Assembly (NCBI GenBank): GCA_963513935.1
Contig: OY740770.1
Location: 93,094,511 to 93,158,510 of the forward strand
From: Aphrophora alni
Taxonomy: Eukaryota > Arthropoda > Insecta > Hemiptera > Aphrophoridae
Direction of reading: 5' to 3'
DNA length: 64,000 bases
The notes under the pieces are model-generated. The model saw only the letters and a program-made list of their open reading frames with translations, had not been told where the DNA came from and did no database searches. Position numbers and translations under genes: made by a program. Below are positions 25,389-38,131 of the stretch, one piece after another. Position 1 is the stretch's first letter, and every line of letters begins with the position of its first letter.

Positions 25389-28300
25389 GATATTTTTCTT
25401 AATTTAAAATTTCAAGGTACAAATTTTGTAAACATAAAATGTCTGTTTTCTAAAAACCGGCTATAACGATATTAAACAAATTTAATAACCTAAAAAATAA
25501 GTGTTGGTCTATATTTCCAAAATACTACTAGCTATTAATTGGTCTTAAATTGAAAAAGGAGCTTGAACGACGTCTTGGAAACTTGAATATCTCAAAATGA
25601 GCCATAGTTGATATTTGGAACTATTTTTTTGAAAAAGTTTATGACCAAAACTAACATATTAAAAGAATATTACGGCCCACAAATAAATTGGAAAATACTT
25701 AAATGAACCCTGATATTATATAAAATTACTTAATTTTAATCAAATAAGTAAATATGAATTGCTTAAAGTTCATAAATTTATGAATTTTCTAAAAAATAAA
25801 ATATCTAACAAATTTCAAAATGGTGGCAGTTCAGTAGTTCCTTCTTATTTGTAGCTTTCGCTCGAGCCTAAAATAGTGCTTTTTGCAGTTTTTCAATTGT
25901 ATAATAACGTATTAATTCCAAGAGTAAAATCGGCAAAAGACAACGTAAGAAATTCGACTTCTATCATGCTAGTTTCTGAATTACGTGCCCGAAAGGAGAT
26001 GGTTAATCTCGTAATCATTGGATGCAAAATAGCTACCAAACCTAACCTAACCTAACCAACTACTGCAGCATGTAATAATTAAGTAGTTACGAAGAAAAAA
26101 TATTTTAAACGGCCGTAATTTTACACCAAGACTAATGAATTTTTAACTATCTTTTGACAGTGCCGATAGAAATATGTGCACCTAGCTTCATATAAATAGG
26201 TTTAGTGGATTTCAAGAAGAAAATAAACTACCGACAACCTTATGGATAGACAGATTAGTAATTTGTTTATAAATAATATGGTTTGCGAAGATCAATGTTC
26301 TGTTTTAAATAGGAAGTGAGTAAACTTTGGGTTATTAAAAAAAAAATCTTGTATTGAAAAATAAATTGTATTGGTAGATCAGGAGTCTTACCCAATGTAG
26401 TAAATGTTTTCATATTAAAAAGCCTTAACTCGCTTCGCTCGTGTCAGTGTCTCGGCCCTGCTGGACATGCAAAATTAAAATCTGTAAATTTGTGTCTGAT
26501 TTAGTGTAGGCTATTACAAGTTGAATAGAAATAATGGGGTATGAACTAAAACACTGTTAAAAATACCCACCATATTTTACGAAATAAACATAATCAAAAA
26601 TGTAAATAACAAAAATATTTTGAATATTTTGTGCGTCAAACCTAAGTATTATTTTAACCCCAATCTAATTATCACTTGGAACACCTATGCCACATCAAAC
26701 TTAAAATGTTGAGTCATTCTGATCTGTTCTTGAGATAACAATTATCCCCCGCTCCCTCCCACCGACCCATTTTCATCCTATCCTTCCTTAATGATTTGAT
26801 CGTATATGCACGATCTTGCACAGAGCTCAAAATGTTCATTACTGTAATATATTTATATATGAATATTTCAAGATACTCTGTATCATAAGAGGGAATAGTC
26901 AGAAACATAAAATTTCGATTCCTCAAAATTAGGTGTGATATTTTCCTACGAAATACATTTTATATTGTATTTAGGAAAGACAAATATTTTAAGAACTTTT
27001 TTTTTTAATAGTTATCTTTGGATTCAATAAAACCATTCTACAGTATTTTCTTTGTCAATTACTTCCGAACAGCAACTACATTTTAGTTGTAACTTGGTTT
27101 AGATTCTTCACATTTCACAAAAATTTATTAAAATTCGCACAACTGATTATGACAAGTTCAACCTTTAATGAACAACGCTATAGCTATTTTTGAGAGGGGG
27201 GTTACCCATAACTCCGGAATGGAATTTTTGGGAACAATAACAAATTTATTCTATTATTAAACTAAGGGGGTATATTTAGAAAAAAATGATTAAAATCGTA
27301 GGACCCTTGTAACCTACGTTGCTTTATCTTTGACGGTTCACTAGTCCGAACTGCCGTGAATGTGAGCGCGCTCTGCCAACTGAAATACACAGGTTCAAAT
27401 TTTGAATTTCAATATAATGAACGATAATTTTCACCTATAATTAAAAGAAATTAAAAACTATGTCGGTCCACCGTTTTCTGATAAACTCGTGATGAGTCAG
27501 ACAAGCAGTCCATTTGTGAAAATTACTTTTTTAACTTAAGGTTCACAATAGGATGTATCTACAAAGAGATTAATTTTTTCCCTCTTACACATTATTTCCT
27601 TTTTATATATAAACGTAATATGTAAACTAAGAAAAACTCAAAATTAGTTTAATTTTATGATTACCTCAAATATTAAATTGCAGCTAAATACCAGTAAACT
27701 GTGTCCACTAATACTTTATAAAGCTCGTCTTAGTTTAATAATAATAACAGATATTGCCCACGACTGACGATTATATTTCTCACAATCATCAAACATGATT
27801 TTTATAAAATTTTAGTGAAATGTTCCTACGGTGAAATATAAAAGAATGTTCCTACGATTCAAGAATTTTAGTGTAAATAAACCTTGACAATCATTAATAC
27901 CAGTTTTTTTTTCGGGCAATTACTTTGTCATTAATAACCAGTGTATTGTTTATCAGATAGAAAGTGATTGGAATAAGAGCCAAAGCCTATTGTATAATTA
28001 CAGTAGGCTGTGACATTTCCTCAACCTCACACCTGTTGTTAGGCTTAACAACCGAAGCTTAGGCATAGGCATAGGCTACTTTCCCATGTCAAGGCCGTAG
28101 TGCATATGGTGGCGTACTACTGACATTTCCATTTAACCAACAAATTGTAACACTTCTCTTGCTTAAATATACAAATAAGGAGTTAAACAAGCCAGTATTA
28201 ATACCGTGGTTATTATAAAACAACCAACCAGATGGTCGAGTTTATATTTTATTATATTACTTATATTTCAACAGTCCTTTGAGAAGAAAACATTAAAACG

Positions 28301-28477
28301 GAATGCCGCATAATCAACTAATTTCAAACGTTTAGGAATTTATGTTCATGAAGTATTTCGTAATACGCTCGTTAGGTAATCACGCACGTTCACAGGCACT
28401 AGCGCACGAATTTTGAGCAACAAACGTAATCCTCATACAATACACCTCCCTCACTTCGATCTGGGTAAAATCCCCTC
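25389..28477. other. Tsp intron, AT-rich, with short telomere-like run
   Basis: No gene. At 26039-26058 there are three CCTAA units, the complement of the insect telomere repeat TTAGG; a similar run is at about 2645-2664. Both are too short to mean more than chance or slippage. A tRNA-like stretch at 27297-27393 is listed separately. Confidence 0.45.
27297..27393 (-). repeat. Degraded tRNA-like segment
   Basis: The minus strand reads TATTTCAGTTGG then cagagcgc, close to a tRNA A-box and D-arm (TAGCTCAGTTGG...AGAGCGC). About 65 nt later comes a GTAGG...CCTAC stem with ggttacaag in its loop, like a T-arm with a damaged B-box. The spacing is too long for a normal tRNA and no cloverleaf closes. 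A tRNA-derived SINE head or tRNA pseudogene is most likely. Confidence 0.35.
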
Positions 28478-28745
28478 AGAACCTCACTTTAGTGAGTACA
28501 GTCTTGACAATCCCGAGGGAAGCTTGCTGAATCTACACCTTTTTTCATGTAGTCTTAGGTTAGATTATACTCTTTCGTCTTTCCTCTCACGTCTTTCTTG
28601 ACCAACTCTTGTTCTCTTCCGGCACTGATGCTATTAGAGTATTAGAGTATACTAGAAGTCTTTATTTTACGTTCTTTCTCTCTTCCATTTTTATAAAACA
28701 TTAACGTGATGAACGAAAGGTTTTTCGCCATTAAACAACAAGAAA
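28478..28745 (+). repeat. SINE-like dispersed repeat, copy 5
   Basis: A near-full copy. It has 'cttgacaatcccgaggga', 'catgtagtcttaggttaga', 'cttgaccaactcttgttctc', 'gatgctattaga', then a 'gtgatgaacgaaaggttttt' segment and a tail 'aacaacaagaaaataaaa'. The A-rich tail gives the orientation. Confidence 0.7.
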
Positions 28746-29759
28746 ATAAAACCCATCTTGATATCTGTTGACAGCCAAGTTGATAAATTGACTGTCAAGT
28801 TGCAAAAACGACCTTTTTTTTAAAACAATATTTGTAGTAACGTAGGCTAACTAGCAAAATTTACTATCTACTCGACAGTTTTTATTCTTCAAAAACTATT
28901 GAAAACGATCGGCATATTCAAATAAACCTACCGATTATTTTAGTTAACAAACTCGCCCTATTCAGATAATTCTTGCATAACAAATTTGAATAAAATCTGA
29001 CAGATTGATATTGTTGAAAGAATAAAGTAAGAAAATCATTAATTTCTTAAGAGATTGTCCTACATTCAAACAATAACACCAAAAAAGCTAATTTATACAT
29101 TTAATTATTAAACATTTTTGTTTTGTATTTAAAAATAATATGAGCTCTGAAAAAATCAATTTTGAAATTAAAATTTTAGGGTATTCCAACTTCCTGTCAA
29201 ACTTGAATAAAATAACAGTTAAGTTTTTTCTGTATTAATTGTGTCTTCTTCTTATTTTCTTGAGAGCAAATTCTGAGTAAATTGGATATTTTTAATAGTT
29301 GACCGGCCACCATAGGAATAAGATAGCGTATTTACTCAACTATATCCATTAAAACATTTCTAAAGTTTCAGCTTTTTACTTTTCTAGTTTACAACTTATT
29401 TAACTCTCCCAGGACTTTTATACACCCACCCACTGAGCAAAGAATTATGCTTAATTCTGCTATCGATTGGTCTGTGGCCATTTCATGTTTTCGGGTGTAA
29501 AAGATTCCATGAATGGAAACAGCTAAAAGTTTCGTAATTTGAGAAACCTATGCAACAATTACAAAATTTCCTGTGTGGACTTCAATAAAATTCATCCACC
29601 AGTATGCATTCAAATTTTTAAAAAGTACTAATTCATAAATTGTATTTTAAAGCTGAGTAGTTTAATTTCTCGCTTTCAACACCCCCCACTTCAACTTCTA
29701 AGTAGTGGTGTAATCAACCCCTAAAATTTTTATATTTATAAGAAGGTTTAAATCTTATT
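28746..29759. other. Tsp intron, AT-rich
   Basis: No gene or recognisable repeat was seen. Confidence 0.45.
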
Positions 29760-30970
29760 AAAATATCATGGCTACTAGCCCGTAGCGTCAACTCGGTAAG
29801 TTAGGTTGCTAGATTGGTTAGCGAAGCTGACCTCCCTAGTAGCCCACGTCAGACATACTCGAAATATCATAGCTGACTCCTCTATGTCCAATATGATTAA
29901 ACCGCATACCACCCAGTTAGAAACTCAAACATGCCCTGAACATTCTTGTACTAGCCTGCTAACACACTTCTCATTGGCTTACCATGATACAGAAATACAT
30001 CAACGTGCTGACCACACTTTAGGTTCAATCATTAGTGATCTTGAGACAGGAATAAACTCCAACGCTACTGCAAGTCAAGGGCATCTTTTGCAAAAAAACA
30101 TCTGGAGATTCGTACCTGAATTTTTCTCTCTCGGTCTTTAGTCGATCTAGTAATATCGTATAACCACGATTCTACCATTGATCGACTTGGGCTTGCTTAA
30201 GACCAAATTAAAAGTAAGGGAATTCTTCTTCTGGCTCTCACTTAACAGTACTGTTATTCGTAAGGTTTGGTCAGGTTCAACATGTGACAAGTAAACCAGC
30301 CGAGAATACCAAACTCTCTTCCGTCGTCCCAAACCGTCCTGTATAACTTCATATAGATTTCGAGGGCAAACTTCCCAGAACAAAACAAAAAATGCAATAC
30401 CATGATTTTAGCGATCAGTTTTCTATATTCGCCTGGCTTTCTCCTGTCAGTAAATCTACTACCATCAATAGTATCAAGCACTAAGACTATCAATTTTTCA
30501 AAATTTAGGCTTCTCAAAATTCATCATCACTGACAACGTCCAATACTTTGTATCCCCCATATTCCGCAACTTCTATTTTTCCCATGGTATCAAACATGCA
30601 ACCCATTCCCTCTTATCATCCTCAACCTTCCAGTGCTGAATGACTAAATAGAAACCTCAAGTCTACCATTTCAAAAACCAAATCTCTTATGACGACTCTT
30701 TTGTTGGCTACAACTAGCTATTAATTTTGCTCAACATGAGACTCTTAAGACTTCTCCTTTTTAACTGATTGTTTTCACGTTCTGCCTGATACCCCGAACA
30801 AGTTTCCACATCCAAACCATTCCTGTGCTGGAGAGGTTCTTATTAACAGACTCAGATCCCGACTCCCCTCGGTTCGGGGAGGGTGAGTTGTTACATGTAA
30901 AAACATACGAAAGTAAAAATAAAATAAAAAGAAAGAAAACATATTATCCTTCATTAATAAAGCAGTTTGT
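29760..30970 (+). pseudogene. Ty3/gypsy pol fossil (RNase H end plus integrase)
   Basis: Reading the + strand across frames, 'WLAKLTSLVAHVRHTRNIIA' followed by DS matches the end of a gypsy RNase H (the HxxGxxNxxAD region). ADHTLGSIISDLETG fits the linker to integrase. STCDK...KPAENTK fits the CxxC end of the integrase zinc-binding domain, and FIITDNVQYFVS fits the second catalytic Asp (ITDN..QF). Later, 'PVLERFLLTDSDPDSPR' follows. Frameshifts and stops separate these pieces. The overlapping minus-strand frames (30147-30383, 30254-30517) are shadows. It belongs to a different lineage from the intact element at 50771, since its integrase wording differs. No LTRs were found. Confidence 0.72.
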
Positions 30971-31790
30971 AAAACAGATTATGTATCTGTATTGGTCGTT
31001 ATGTTATCTGTAAAGTCCAAGGTTAATCTCTCTCTGTCTCTCTCACTCATGTCTCAGAGGCAGACTTCTAGAATTCAAGGAGTTAGGGCCACGCCGTTCC
31101 TGAGTAAACCATTGTTACATTTTAACGCGGGATAATCCACATTTTCAAAATCTCATAAATTGTTTCATTCGCAAATGATAAAATAAACCTTATAAATAAT
31201 ATTGAATAGAGTTTTAAAAGACGAACATATCGATCCAAGCAATGAAATAAAAAAAAACAGTGTTGTAATGTTTCTAATAATTTTAGTTGTATTTTTCAGG
31301 AAAGTACAAGAAAGCTTTATTTATTTTGTTAATATCACATATCATCAATGATAACAAACTTGAACGTTATCAGTTCTTAATTCCGAATGTCTACCTATAC
31401 TGTATTACCAAGGGAGAAAAGTATTTGCAAGTGCCAGTAGTCTTTTCTTGAATTTTTTTTTTTTTAATTTGTTGACATGGTTGTTAGGTTTTTAAACCGA
31501 AAGTAGGCTGCGAAGTAGGTGTCAATAGTTCGACACACCTTGTTTCCGGCCGCTCCCTTGGTCTAGATAGGATGAGGGGGTAGGACCTGTTTATAAAATA
31601 AAGCTGTTTACACCTATTTGGATATTATCTGTTAGACATGGTAGATAAAGGCCCCATTTAATAGCTACCGTGCTTTCAATTTTTTAAGTATAAATTATAT
31701 TTCAATAAATCGTAGTGCAACTTCAATACGATAGGACTGTACTTTCAGAACTGTTGGTTATATCTATACTTCTACAAACTTTCTGAACTT

Positions 31791-31833
<43 letters not shown>

Positions 31834-32281
31834 ATAAAATTTTAAAAAAACAGGGGTGCAAATAAACCAATCAAAGAAAATATTAGTAAATACGGTATGA
31901 AAATCTGTTCAGCTATTTGGATTTAAAGATATCCTTCGATTTTTCGATTTTTTAAAATATATTCTAGAAACTTTGAAAAGCGGTTAGCAGTTTGCTCTCA
32001 ATACCTTATCTCTAAGTAAATACCACATATGAAATACTTGAAAACGATAGCATTTTCAGCAGAAATAATATGGGTGTTTGTTGCTGATGCCATTGTAAAA
32101 CAAAATGTATCCGAACCCATGAAATGAGCACTAACATGGTTTCTCTCGAATGATTTTTTTTTTTTAATTTTAATTATAGAGAGTGTAAAACCGATGTATT
32201 TCAGCTCTTTTAAAACGTTTTATCTTTTCATTTTCTAAATAAATATTGAGCTTGACTTGTGAGATAATATTAGATAAAAAA
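30971..32281. other. Tsp intron with TA microsatellite
   Basis: No gene. A TA tract of about 34 bp lies at 31797-31830. A more complex patch at 31060-31135 ('ggccacgccgttcctgagta') is unassigned. Confidence 0.5.
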
Positions 32282-32481
32282 AACTCGAACACAAGGTCTC
32301 ACAAAAATTACGTGTATTTAATCAAACGTGTTTCAACGACAAGTCGCCATCTTCAGTGATGCATGAGCTGTAAGTTATAGTTTTGTTACTGTAGCTCATG
32401 TATCACTGAGGAAGGCTATTTTGTCGTTGAACCGACTTTGATTAAATAAACGTAATTTTTGTGAGATCTTGTGTTCGAGTT
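32282..32481. mobile_element. Inverted pair with hammerhead-like cores (H3)
   Basis: The left arm (32282-32373) and right arm (32386-32481) are imperfect reverse complements around a 12-bp centre. Read outward, the left arm (minus strand) has CTGAAGA (32356-32350), a GCGAC..GTCGT stem with a CTTG loop, then GAAAC (32334-32330). This matches the hammerhead core consensus CUGANGA-stem II-GAAA. The right arm has CTGAGGA (32406-32412), a related stem and GAACC, a decayed form. Both continue to 'tttgattaaata.acgtaat' and 'gtgttcgagtt'. This looks like a tail-to-tail pair of Penelope-like terminal repeats. Confidence 0.65.
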
Positions 32482-33120
32482 AATTTTCTCATATATAGGG
32501 CCTACCCTAGTTTAGAGGAAGTTATGTAATGGGTCAAAAACCGGTGTCGAATTTTCGCGGAAATACACGTTTTATGTCAGTTGTGTCCAAAAAAGTGGTT
32601 TAATAATGTCTGTCTTCCTTCGTCGGTGCAGTGCTTTACAGCCCAAAAGAGTAGACCGATCATAATTTGGGGGGATACCTACCATACGACAAAAAACACA
32701 AATTCTGCTCATGATTTTGATTACACTGTTTCTAAAATTTAGCACCTAAATATCCAAACAAAATGAATTGGTCATCATCTTTCCATAAATAAGATTTTGT
32801 AAGTTATCTTTAAAAACCAAAAGGTCTGTCATTGATCTGTTAAAGTTCGTAATTTCTCAAAATCCGCTGTACAGTTTTTATTCAACGTTAAGGCATAGAC
32901 GTTTAGGTGGATAAGTTTAGTGAAATATTTAAAGTAAACCAATGTGCAAAATTGCAAATAATAAAATCAGAGTTAAGGATTAATTTATTTAAACTAAAAC
33001 TAACCTTGATCGCTGTAATTTTATTTTATTTCATTTTTCATTATTTTGATTAAGACAAGTTTAAGACGCACAATAAGTGTAGCAAAAATATATAAATATT
33101 ATTTTTTGAAGTGAAAACTT

Positions 33121-33251
33121 CTATTTCAATAGAAATCGCGTCACGCACTCTACCGTACCGTAATGCAACTTTAATATATAGAGACAACGGATACGCGCGC
33201 ACAGCGTATATATAAACTCATATATATACGAAAAATATTGCACAAACTTTC

Positions 33252-33310
<59 letters not shown>

Positions 33311-33720
33311 CAAAAATCTACGAAAAATATTGCACTAACTTTCTCACATACCCATATATATTAAAACAAAAATCTACGAAAAATATTGCACTAACTTTCT
33401 CAAAATTCGCATATATAGTTAAACTAGTATAAATGAAAAAATATAGCACAAACTTTCTCACATACCCATACATATTAAAACTAAAAATCTACGAAAAATA
33501 TAGCACTAACTTTCTCAAACTCATATACATAGTCAAACTAAAATCAATGCAAAAATATTTTTCAATAGAAATCGCGTCACGCACTGTACCGTAATGCAAC
33601 TTTAATATAAATAGACAACGGATACGCGCGCACAGCGTTCTATGTAATATGGTATATATATTTATATATATATATATATATATATAGCATATTACATAGA
33701 ACGCTGCGCGCGTGTATCAG
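33121..33720. repeat. Composite repeat: direct repeats, ~65-bp tandem units and TA-centred palindrome
   Basis: A segment of about 80 bp ('aatagaaatcgcgtcacgca' ... 'gcgcgcacagcg') occurs at 33127-33209 and again at 33562-33636. Between them at least four diverged units of 'aaaatattgcac.aacttt' plus 'ctca.atacccatatat' repeat at roughly 60-70-bp spacing, and one unit has expanded into a 52-bp TA tract (33254-33305). After the second copy, 'acgcgcgcacagcgttctat' and 'gtaatatg' face 'catattacatagaacgctg' and 'cgcgcgtgta' across a TA tract (33652-33686). This makes a hairpin of about 45-bp arms. The 64-residue frame here is repeat-derived. Confidence 0.75.
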
Positions 33721-35221
33721 TTGTCTCACACCCAGCAATTATTTTTAATTTTCGAATATAAGAAGGCGTCCATGGCTCATTTTCACTTTTTACTGACATC
33801 TACCGAGCTAAAATGTTTTGCTAAGTATAGTTTTCTTTGGTTATGTCTATTGTGAATGAGTGTATGGAATACTTTTGCACAGTATATTTTCTTCATTGTC
33901 TATATACTTTTATTGTATTTTATAAATTCTTTCTTGTTGTATGTATTTTAAACAGTCTAACATAAAATTCCATTCATATACGTGTGTTGTATGATTGTCT
34001 ACGAAAAGAAATTAATTTTAAAGCTTTAAAAAAGTATCTGCTGCATATTTTTTATCGATTTCAGTATATCATATTTACAATGCAAACCCCATTTCATCTT
34101 ATATTTATTCTGATAGTGCTGAAAAAAAGCAATGGAAATTATTTCGCGACGAGTTCATCTGAGCTGCTGGTTTCAAGTTTGGTTGCAATCAGAGTTCGTT
34201 TATTTGATCCTTCAAAGAATAACAGTAAAAATGCTTTGTACAAGGTTCCGCGTGTTTGTGTAAAGAAGATGACAAACAGGTTGGCCAGACAAACCGCAGC
34301 AATGTTTTATCTTGCAACATTAGAACCTTGTTACCTTATTTCTTTATTGAAATGAAGATATTGCAATCGTGTATACAAAAAAATAAAAAGACTTAATTTC
34401 CGCTACTAGACATTATTTGAGCTAGTTTTAAGTGTGTATTTCACTCTAATCTTTGAGGACATATGACTTCCACCTTCTATAAACATTCTCGTATATTGTT
34501 CTTTACAAATATTTCTATTGTCGTTGATAAAAATTCAATTTGAATTGGATAACATCTTTCAGAAATCGGAATTACTCCAACAGGCAAATTAATTAAATAA
34601 AACCTTTAAAATGTTTATTAAAAATGAATGTCTTGAAATATGTTTCATCCTGCAAGTTCTTAAGAAAAGACTTTACAATTAATTAATGTGGAAATTGAAA
34701 CTTACCAAAACGAAATTTATGATTTGATTATTTTTTAGACCTCCTACATAAAAATGTCTCGCTTATATGAAAATATACATAAGCTACAATATGAATTAAA
34801 TTCGGCATGAAATTTCGTAGGACTTTTTTTGTCCAGAACTTTCTGGTAGGTTCCACTAGTTTTAAAGTTAAGAAGAGATTTATCTGCATTTATTATTTCT
34901 TTGTCGTCATCTTTTACTATTTTGTAAGAATCGAAAATCAAAGTAGAAACCTATATGCTGACAGAAACACTGAATTCTAATGCACAACATCTAAAATGGA
35001 TTGCCATTGAACCTCTTACGTCATATGACTTGTTTGGAACTTTAAACTCGTAGAAAAATATTGGCCAAACAAAGTCAAATGAAATGATATATGATCAATT
35101 AAAACGGGTCGTCACCTTGTACTTGATCCATGACAATGAGAACATCGCAGACAGAAGGAATCGTCACACAACTGCTTCATTTAGTAAACATAGTTATTCA
35201 AGCTTTAAAGGCAATTTTATT
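33721..35221. other. Tsp intron with old repeat fragment
   Basis: 33740-33900 resembles the old dispersed repeat at 8940-9120 and 44680-44800 (phrases 'gcgtccatggctcatttt', 'ctaccgagct', 'gaatgagtgta'). The 123-residue + frame at 33984-34355 has no recognisable domain and no family clue; I do not call it a gene. Confidence 0.4.
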
Positions 35222-35222
35222 T

Positions 35223-35296
<74 letters not shown>
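35222..35296 (+). repeat. CT/TA compound microsatellite
   Basis: A CT run (about 35222-35245) passes directly into a TA run to about 35296. It abuts the left end of the long-ended transposon that follows. Confidence 0.95.
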
Positions 35297-35298
<2 letters not shown>

Positions 35299-36826
35299 TC
35301 GGTCATTATTTTTTAATTAATATGAGGACATATGAAATACTCTACAAACTTGATACTTACTTTACAGTTATGATAATATAGATATGTAAAAAAAAAGTAC
35401 CTCCAAGTTACATTTTTTTATGTTCAATCAAAACTAAAAATGGAGGAATAACAAAATAATGGTACTTTTTCACTAAAATAAATTTATTTACATAACAATT
35501 ACAAATTGTTGATAACATGAAAATATGTAAAACTTACTAAAGAAAAGCAAAGAAAAATAACAGTAATACATTATAAATGATCCAAATTTGTCCTTTATTT
35601 GAATTGATTGCATCAATACTGATAGCAGCGAAACAAAAAAGAGCCATAAGCGCTTTTTAAAAATTGTCGAGGTATCAACAGTAATGCCTCTTCAATCAGC
35701 CTTATTAATTCATCATCTCTTGCTATAGGGTGAGAATAAACTTCTTTCAAAATCTACATAAGAAAAAAAAATAGCAAACAGTCACGTCTGGGGATCTTGA
35801 AGGCCAATGCATGAAATTTCTGCCACGACCTATTCAACGGTTGAGAAGTTCTTGATCTAAAACTGCTTTGGCCACATTAGCATAATGAGAAGGAGTTCCA
35901 ATCTGTTGGAAAAAAAGTCCCTCGTCCTCGGCTGAATAAGATGAGGAACTATGTGATCAGTTAATATTGATGCGTATCTATCTTCAATCATTGTCTGATG
36001 GGATATGTCATACGATAAAACACCAGCAGCCCAAACAATTATACCCTTTTATTTTAAGCACTCTTCGTGTAAGATATGTGGATTGTGTTATAATAATTTG
36101 CTATAGCTTCATCTGAGAATACAATTTCTTCATACCACGCGGAATATTTGTCAAGTTTTTCATTTACCTTCGAACAATATTTCCACTCGCCAGGCTGGGT
36201 CATTATAAAAATGTATGTTGGTTTTTTACCATACCTTTGAACTTGCTACTTTGTATCCCAGTAGAGGATGAAACTTTTCTACGTAATTAGGCATATTTGG
36301 AGATTTCAATAATGTAGCACATGCAAGCTCTTCATTTTCTGTGTTAAAAGTCTATGGTATTTCTTTGAAACTGAGTTTTCCATTTATGAATTGATTTTCT
36401 TGATGAAGGTACCACATTTGAGTAGGCTCTTTGAAAAAAAAAAAAAAAACACCTTATCGCTTTATATTCATTTTCAGAAGCTATAGCTCAAGAACAACAT
36501 TTCACTTTTTGTTCAATTAAAAAATCACTGTTTCGAGGTTAGTTATTACAAATAAACTGATTGAACACAACTACCGCATTGTTTCATCAACAGCTGATCG
36601 AGATTCAACAGATGGCATTGCACATTTTAATTGCAATACATTGTGGGATGAAGTGTTTCTATACAGAAGATAATGTACTTTTTGTTATTCCGCCATTTTA
36701 TTTTGATTGGCCATAAAAAAGTGAAACTGGAGAGTACTTTTTTACATATCTATGTAACATAACTGTAAAGTGTTAAGTTTGTAGTGTTCCATATGTTCGG
36801 CATTTTTATTTTAAAATAGCGACCTC
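35297..36826 (-). mobile_element. Tc1/mariner-type element with long inverted ends, dead
   Basis: The left region 35297-35470 and the right region about 36650-36826 are inverted copies. Matching blocks are 'catatg.aa.ac..ctacaaa', 'tttacagttatg', 'agatatgtaaaaaa', 'caatcaaaa' and 'atgg.ggaataacaaaa'. That gives ends of roughly 150-180 bp with scattered mismatches. Between them the minus strand holds a broken transposase (see 35660-36250). The left boundary is blurred by the neighbouring TA tract. No clean TA target duplication could be fixed. The ends are much longer than the usual 20-30 bp of classic mariner. Confidence 0.72.
35660..36250 (-). pseudogene. Broken IS630-Tc1-mariner transposase
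   Basis: On the minus strand, 'WYEEIVFSDEAIANYYN' (near 36150-36090) carries the first catalytic Asp. 'FFQQIGTPSHYANVAKAVLD' (near 35920) is the second-Asp region, with the expected DGAP changed to IGTP, so that Asp is lost. 'HWPSRSPDVTVCYFF' (near 35800) is the third. 'ARDDELIRLIEEALLLIPRQ' follows at 35740-35670, as in the family's C-terminus. At least two frameshifts and several stops separate the parts. The order and wording make the family certain, and the enzyme cannot be active. Confidence 0.85.
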
Positions 36827-37993
36827 TTAATGAGAAACCCGATATATAAATATCTTACATCGTGTATATATAGACCTATAATTATTGCAGCCATTGCCGT
36901 GGTAGAGTTTAATGTGTGTGTACACGCATTTGCGTGCCTTTCTATCTTGTACGTCCGACTTTCAACTAAATAAGCCTAGGTATAGATATAGTTTATTAAA
37001 AAATGACTTGTATAAATATTAATACCCAAACAAATTTTTAATTGGTCCATTTGATTATTTTTAACCCTAGGCCATTTTTTGTTCATTTTCACTACATTTG
37101 TAAAACAATGAAATTTATAATGGTTGAAACAAACTCAAAACATTTAAGTCGAAAGTAGGCTTTTTAACCTATTTTAACAGATTTTAATCTAAGTTTACTA
37201 TAGTAAATCCCACAGCAGTCATATAGGTTCATACTATTTTTTTAAATAATTGAACAACTGATTTTTCAACTGATAAAATTACGGATTGAAGTTAGATTGG
37301 GGTAATTTCCTGAAAAATTACGAGTTTTGTTATTGCATAATTATCATTTAAAATGTTGCAATTCAAACAAAAATGTAAAAAGAAATGTTATACTGAAATT
37401 TCTTTTGAATAATCGAATAAATTGTAATGTTTTAAAATACAAACGTATGATTTCTTGTAAATATGTTTTCTTAAAGTAAGTCAATTAATTAAGCAATCTA
37501 AAACATATATGAGCAATATAATGAGTCATAATTTTTATCCTATTTTAAAACTGAATAGTTGTATCGAAATTTAAAATTATATTGTAACTGTTTTCAACCC
37601 CAGAGATCATATTGACCCATGTACCGATTGTGTCTGTATGTGTGAAAGTGTGATTGTCTGTCGTCACGGCAGCATCTAAATGACTAATCTATAAAAAAAA
37701 ATGATAATGAAATATTGGATTTTAGGTACTGTATCGAGCATTCAATTTGAAGAAAGAATTATGTACCTGAATAAATGAAGTCATTTAAGAAATAAGCAGC
37801 TGCTTTATGCTATAACTAAGATTAACTGTTTAGTTTATCAAGCTGGTAAAGATTAGCATCCAATTTATGAAAATGGTATTCAATCTTATAATTATATTTT
37901 TGTAATTTAAGCTCATTGTGAGTTATGAGTATGAGAATACTTATACTGACTGAAGTTGATGTTATATCACAATATGGCCTTTAAAAGACGCAA
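36827..37993. other. Tsp intron, AT-rich
   Basis: Nothing beyond AT-rich sequence was recognised. A slightly more complex patch lies at 37600-37680. Confidence 0.45.
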
Positions 37994-38131
37994 TCGAGTG
38001 CAGAGTATTCTGTTTGAATAAAATCCTTACCAGAGCCTAAGTAAACAAATGAAGTTGACTCCAAGAAAACAATGGTGCTGGATGATAAACAATCGAAGTA
38101 TTTTGTTTGAATGAAGTCCATTCAAGAGCTT

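Noticed and set aside
26039..26058. CCTAA run considered as an interstitial telomere
   Set aside because: Only three units; this short word is common in AT-rich insect DNA.
30147..30517. Two overlapping minus-strand frames
   Set aside because: Antisense shadows of the gypsy integrase fossil on the plus strand.
33984..34355. 123-codon plus-strand frame
   Set aside because: No recognisable domain, composition like its AT-rich surroundings, and no splice context linking it to a gene.
33238..35320. Frames with long Ile-Tyr runs (33238-33432, 35084-35320)
   Set aside because: They are translations of TA microsatellites.
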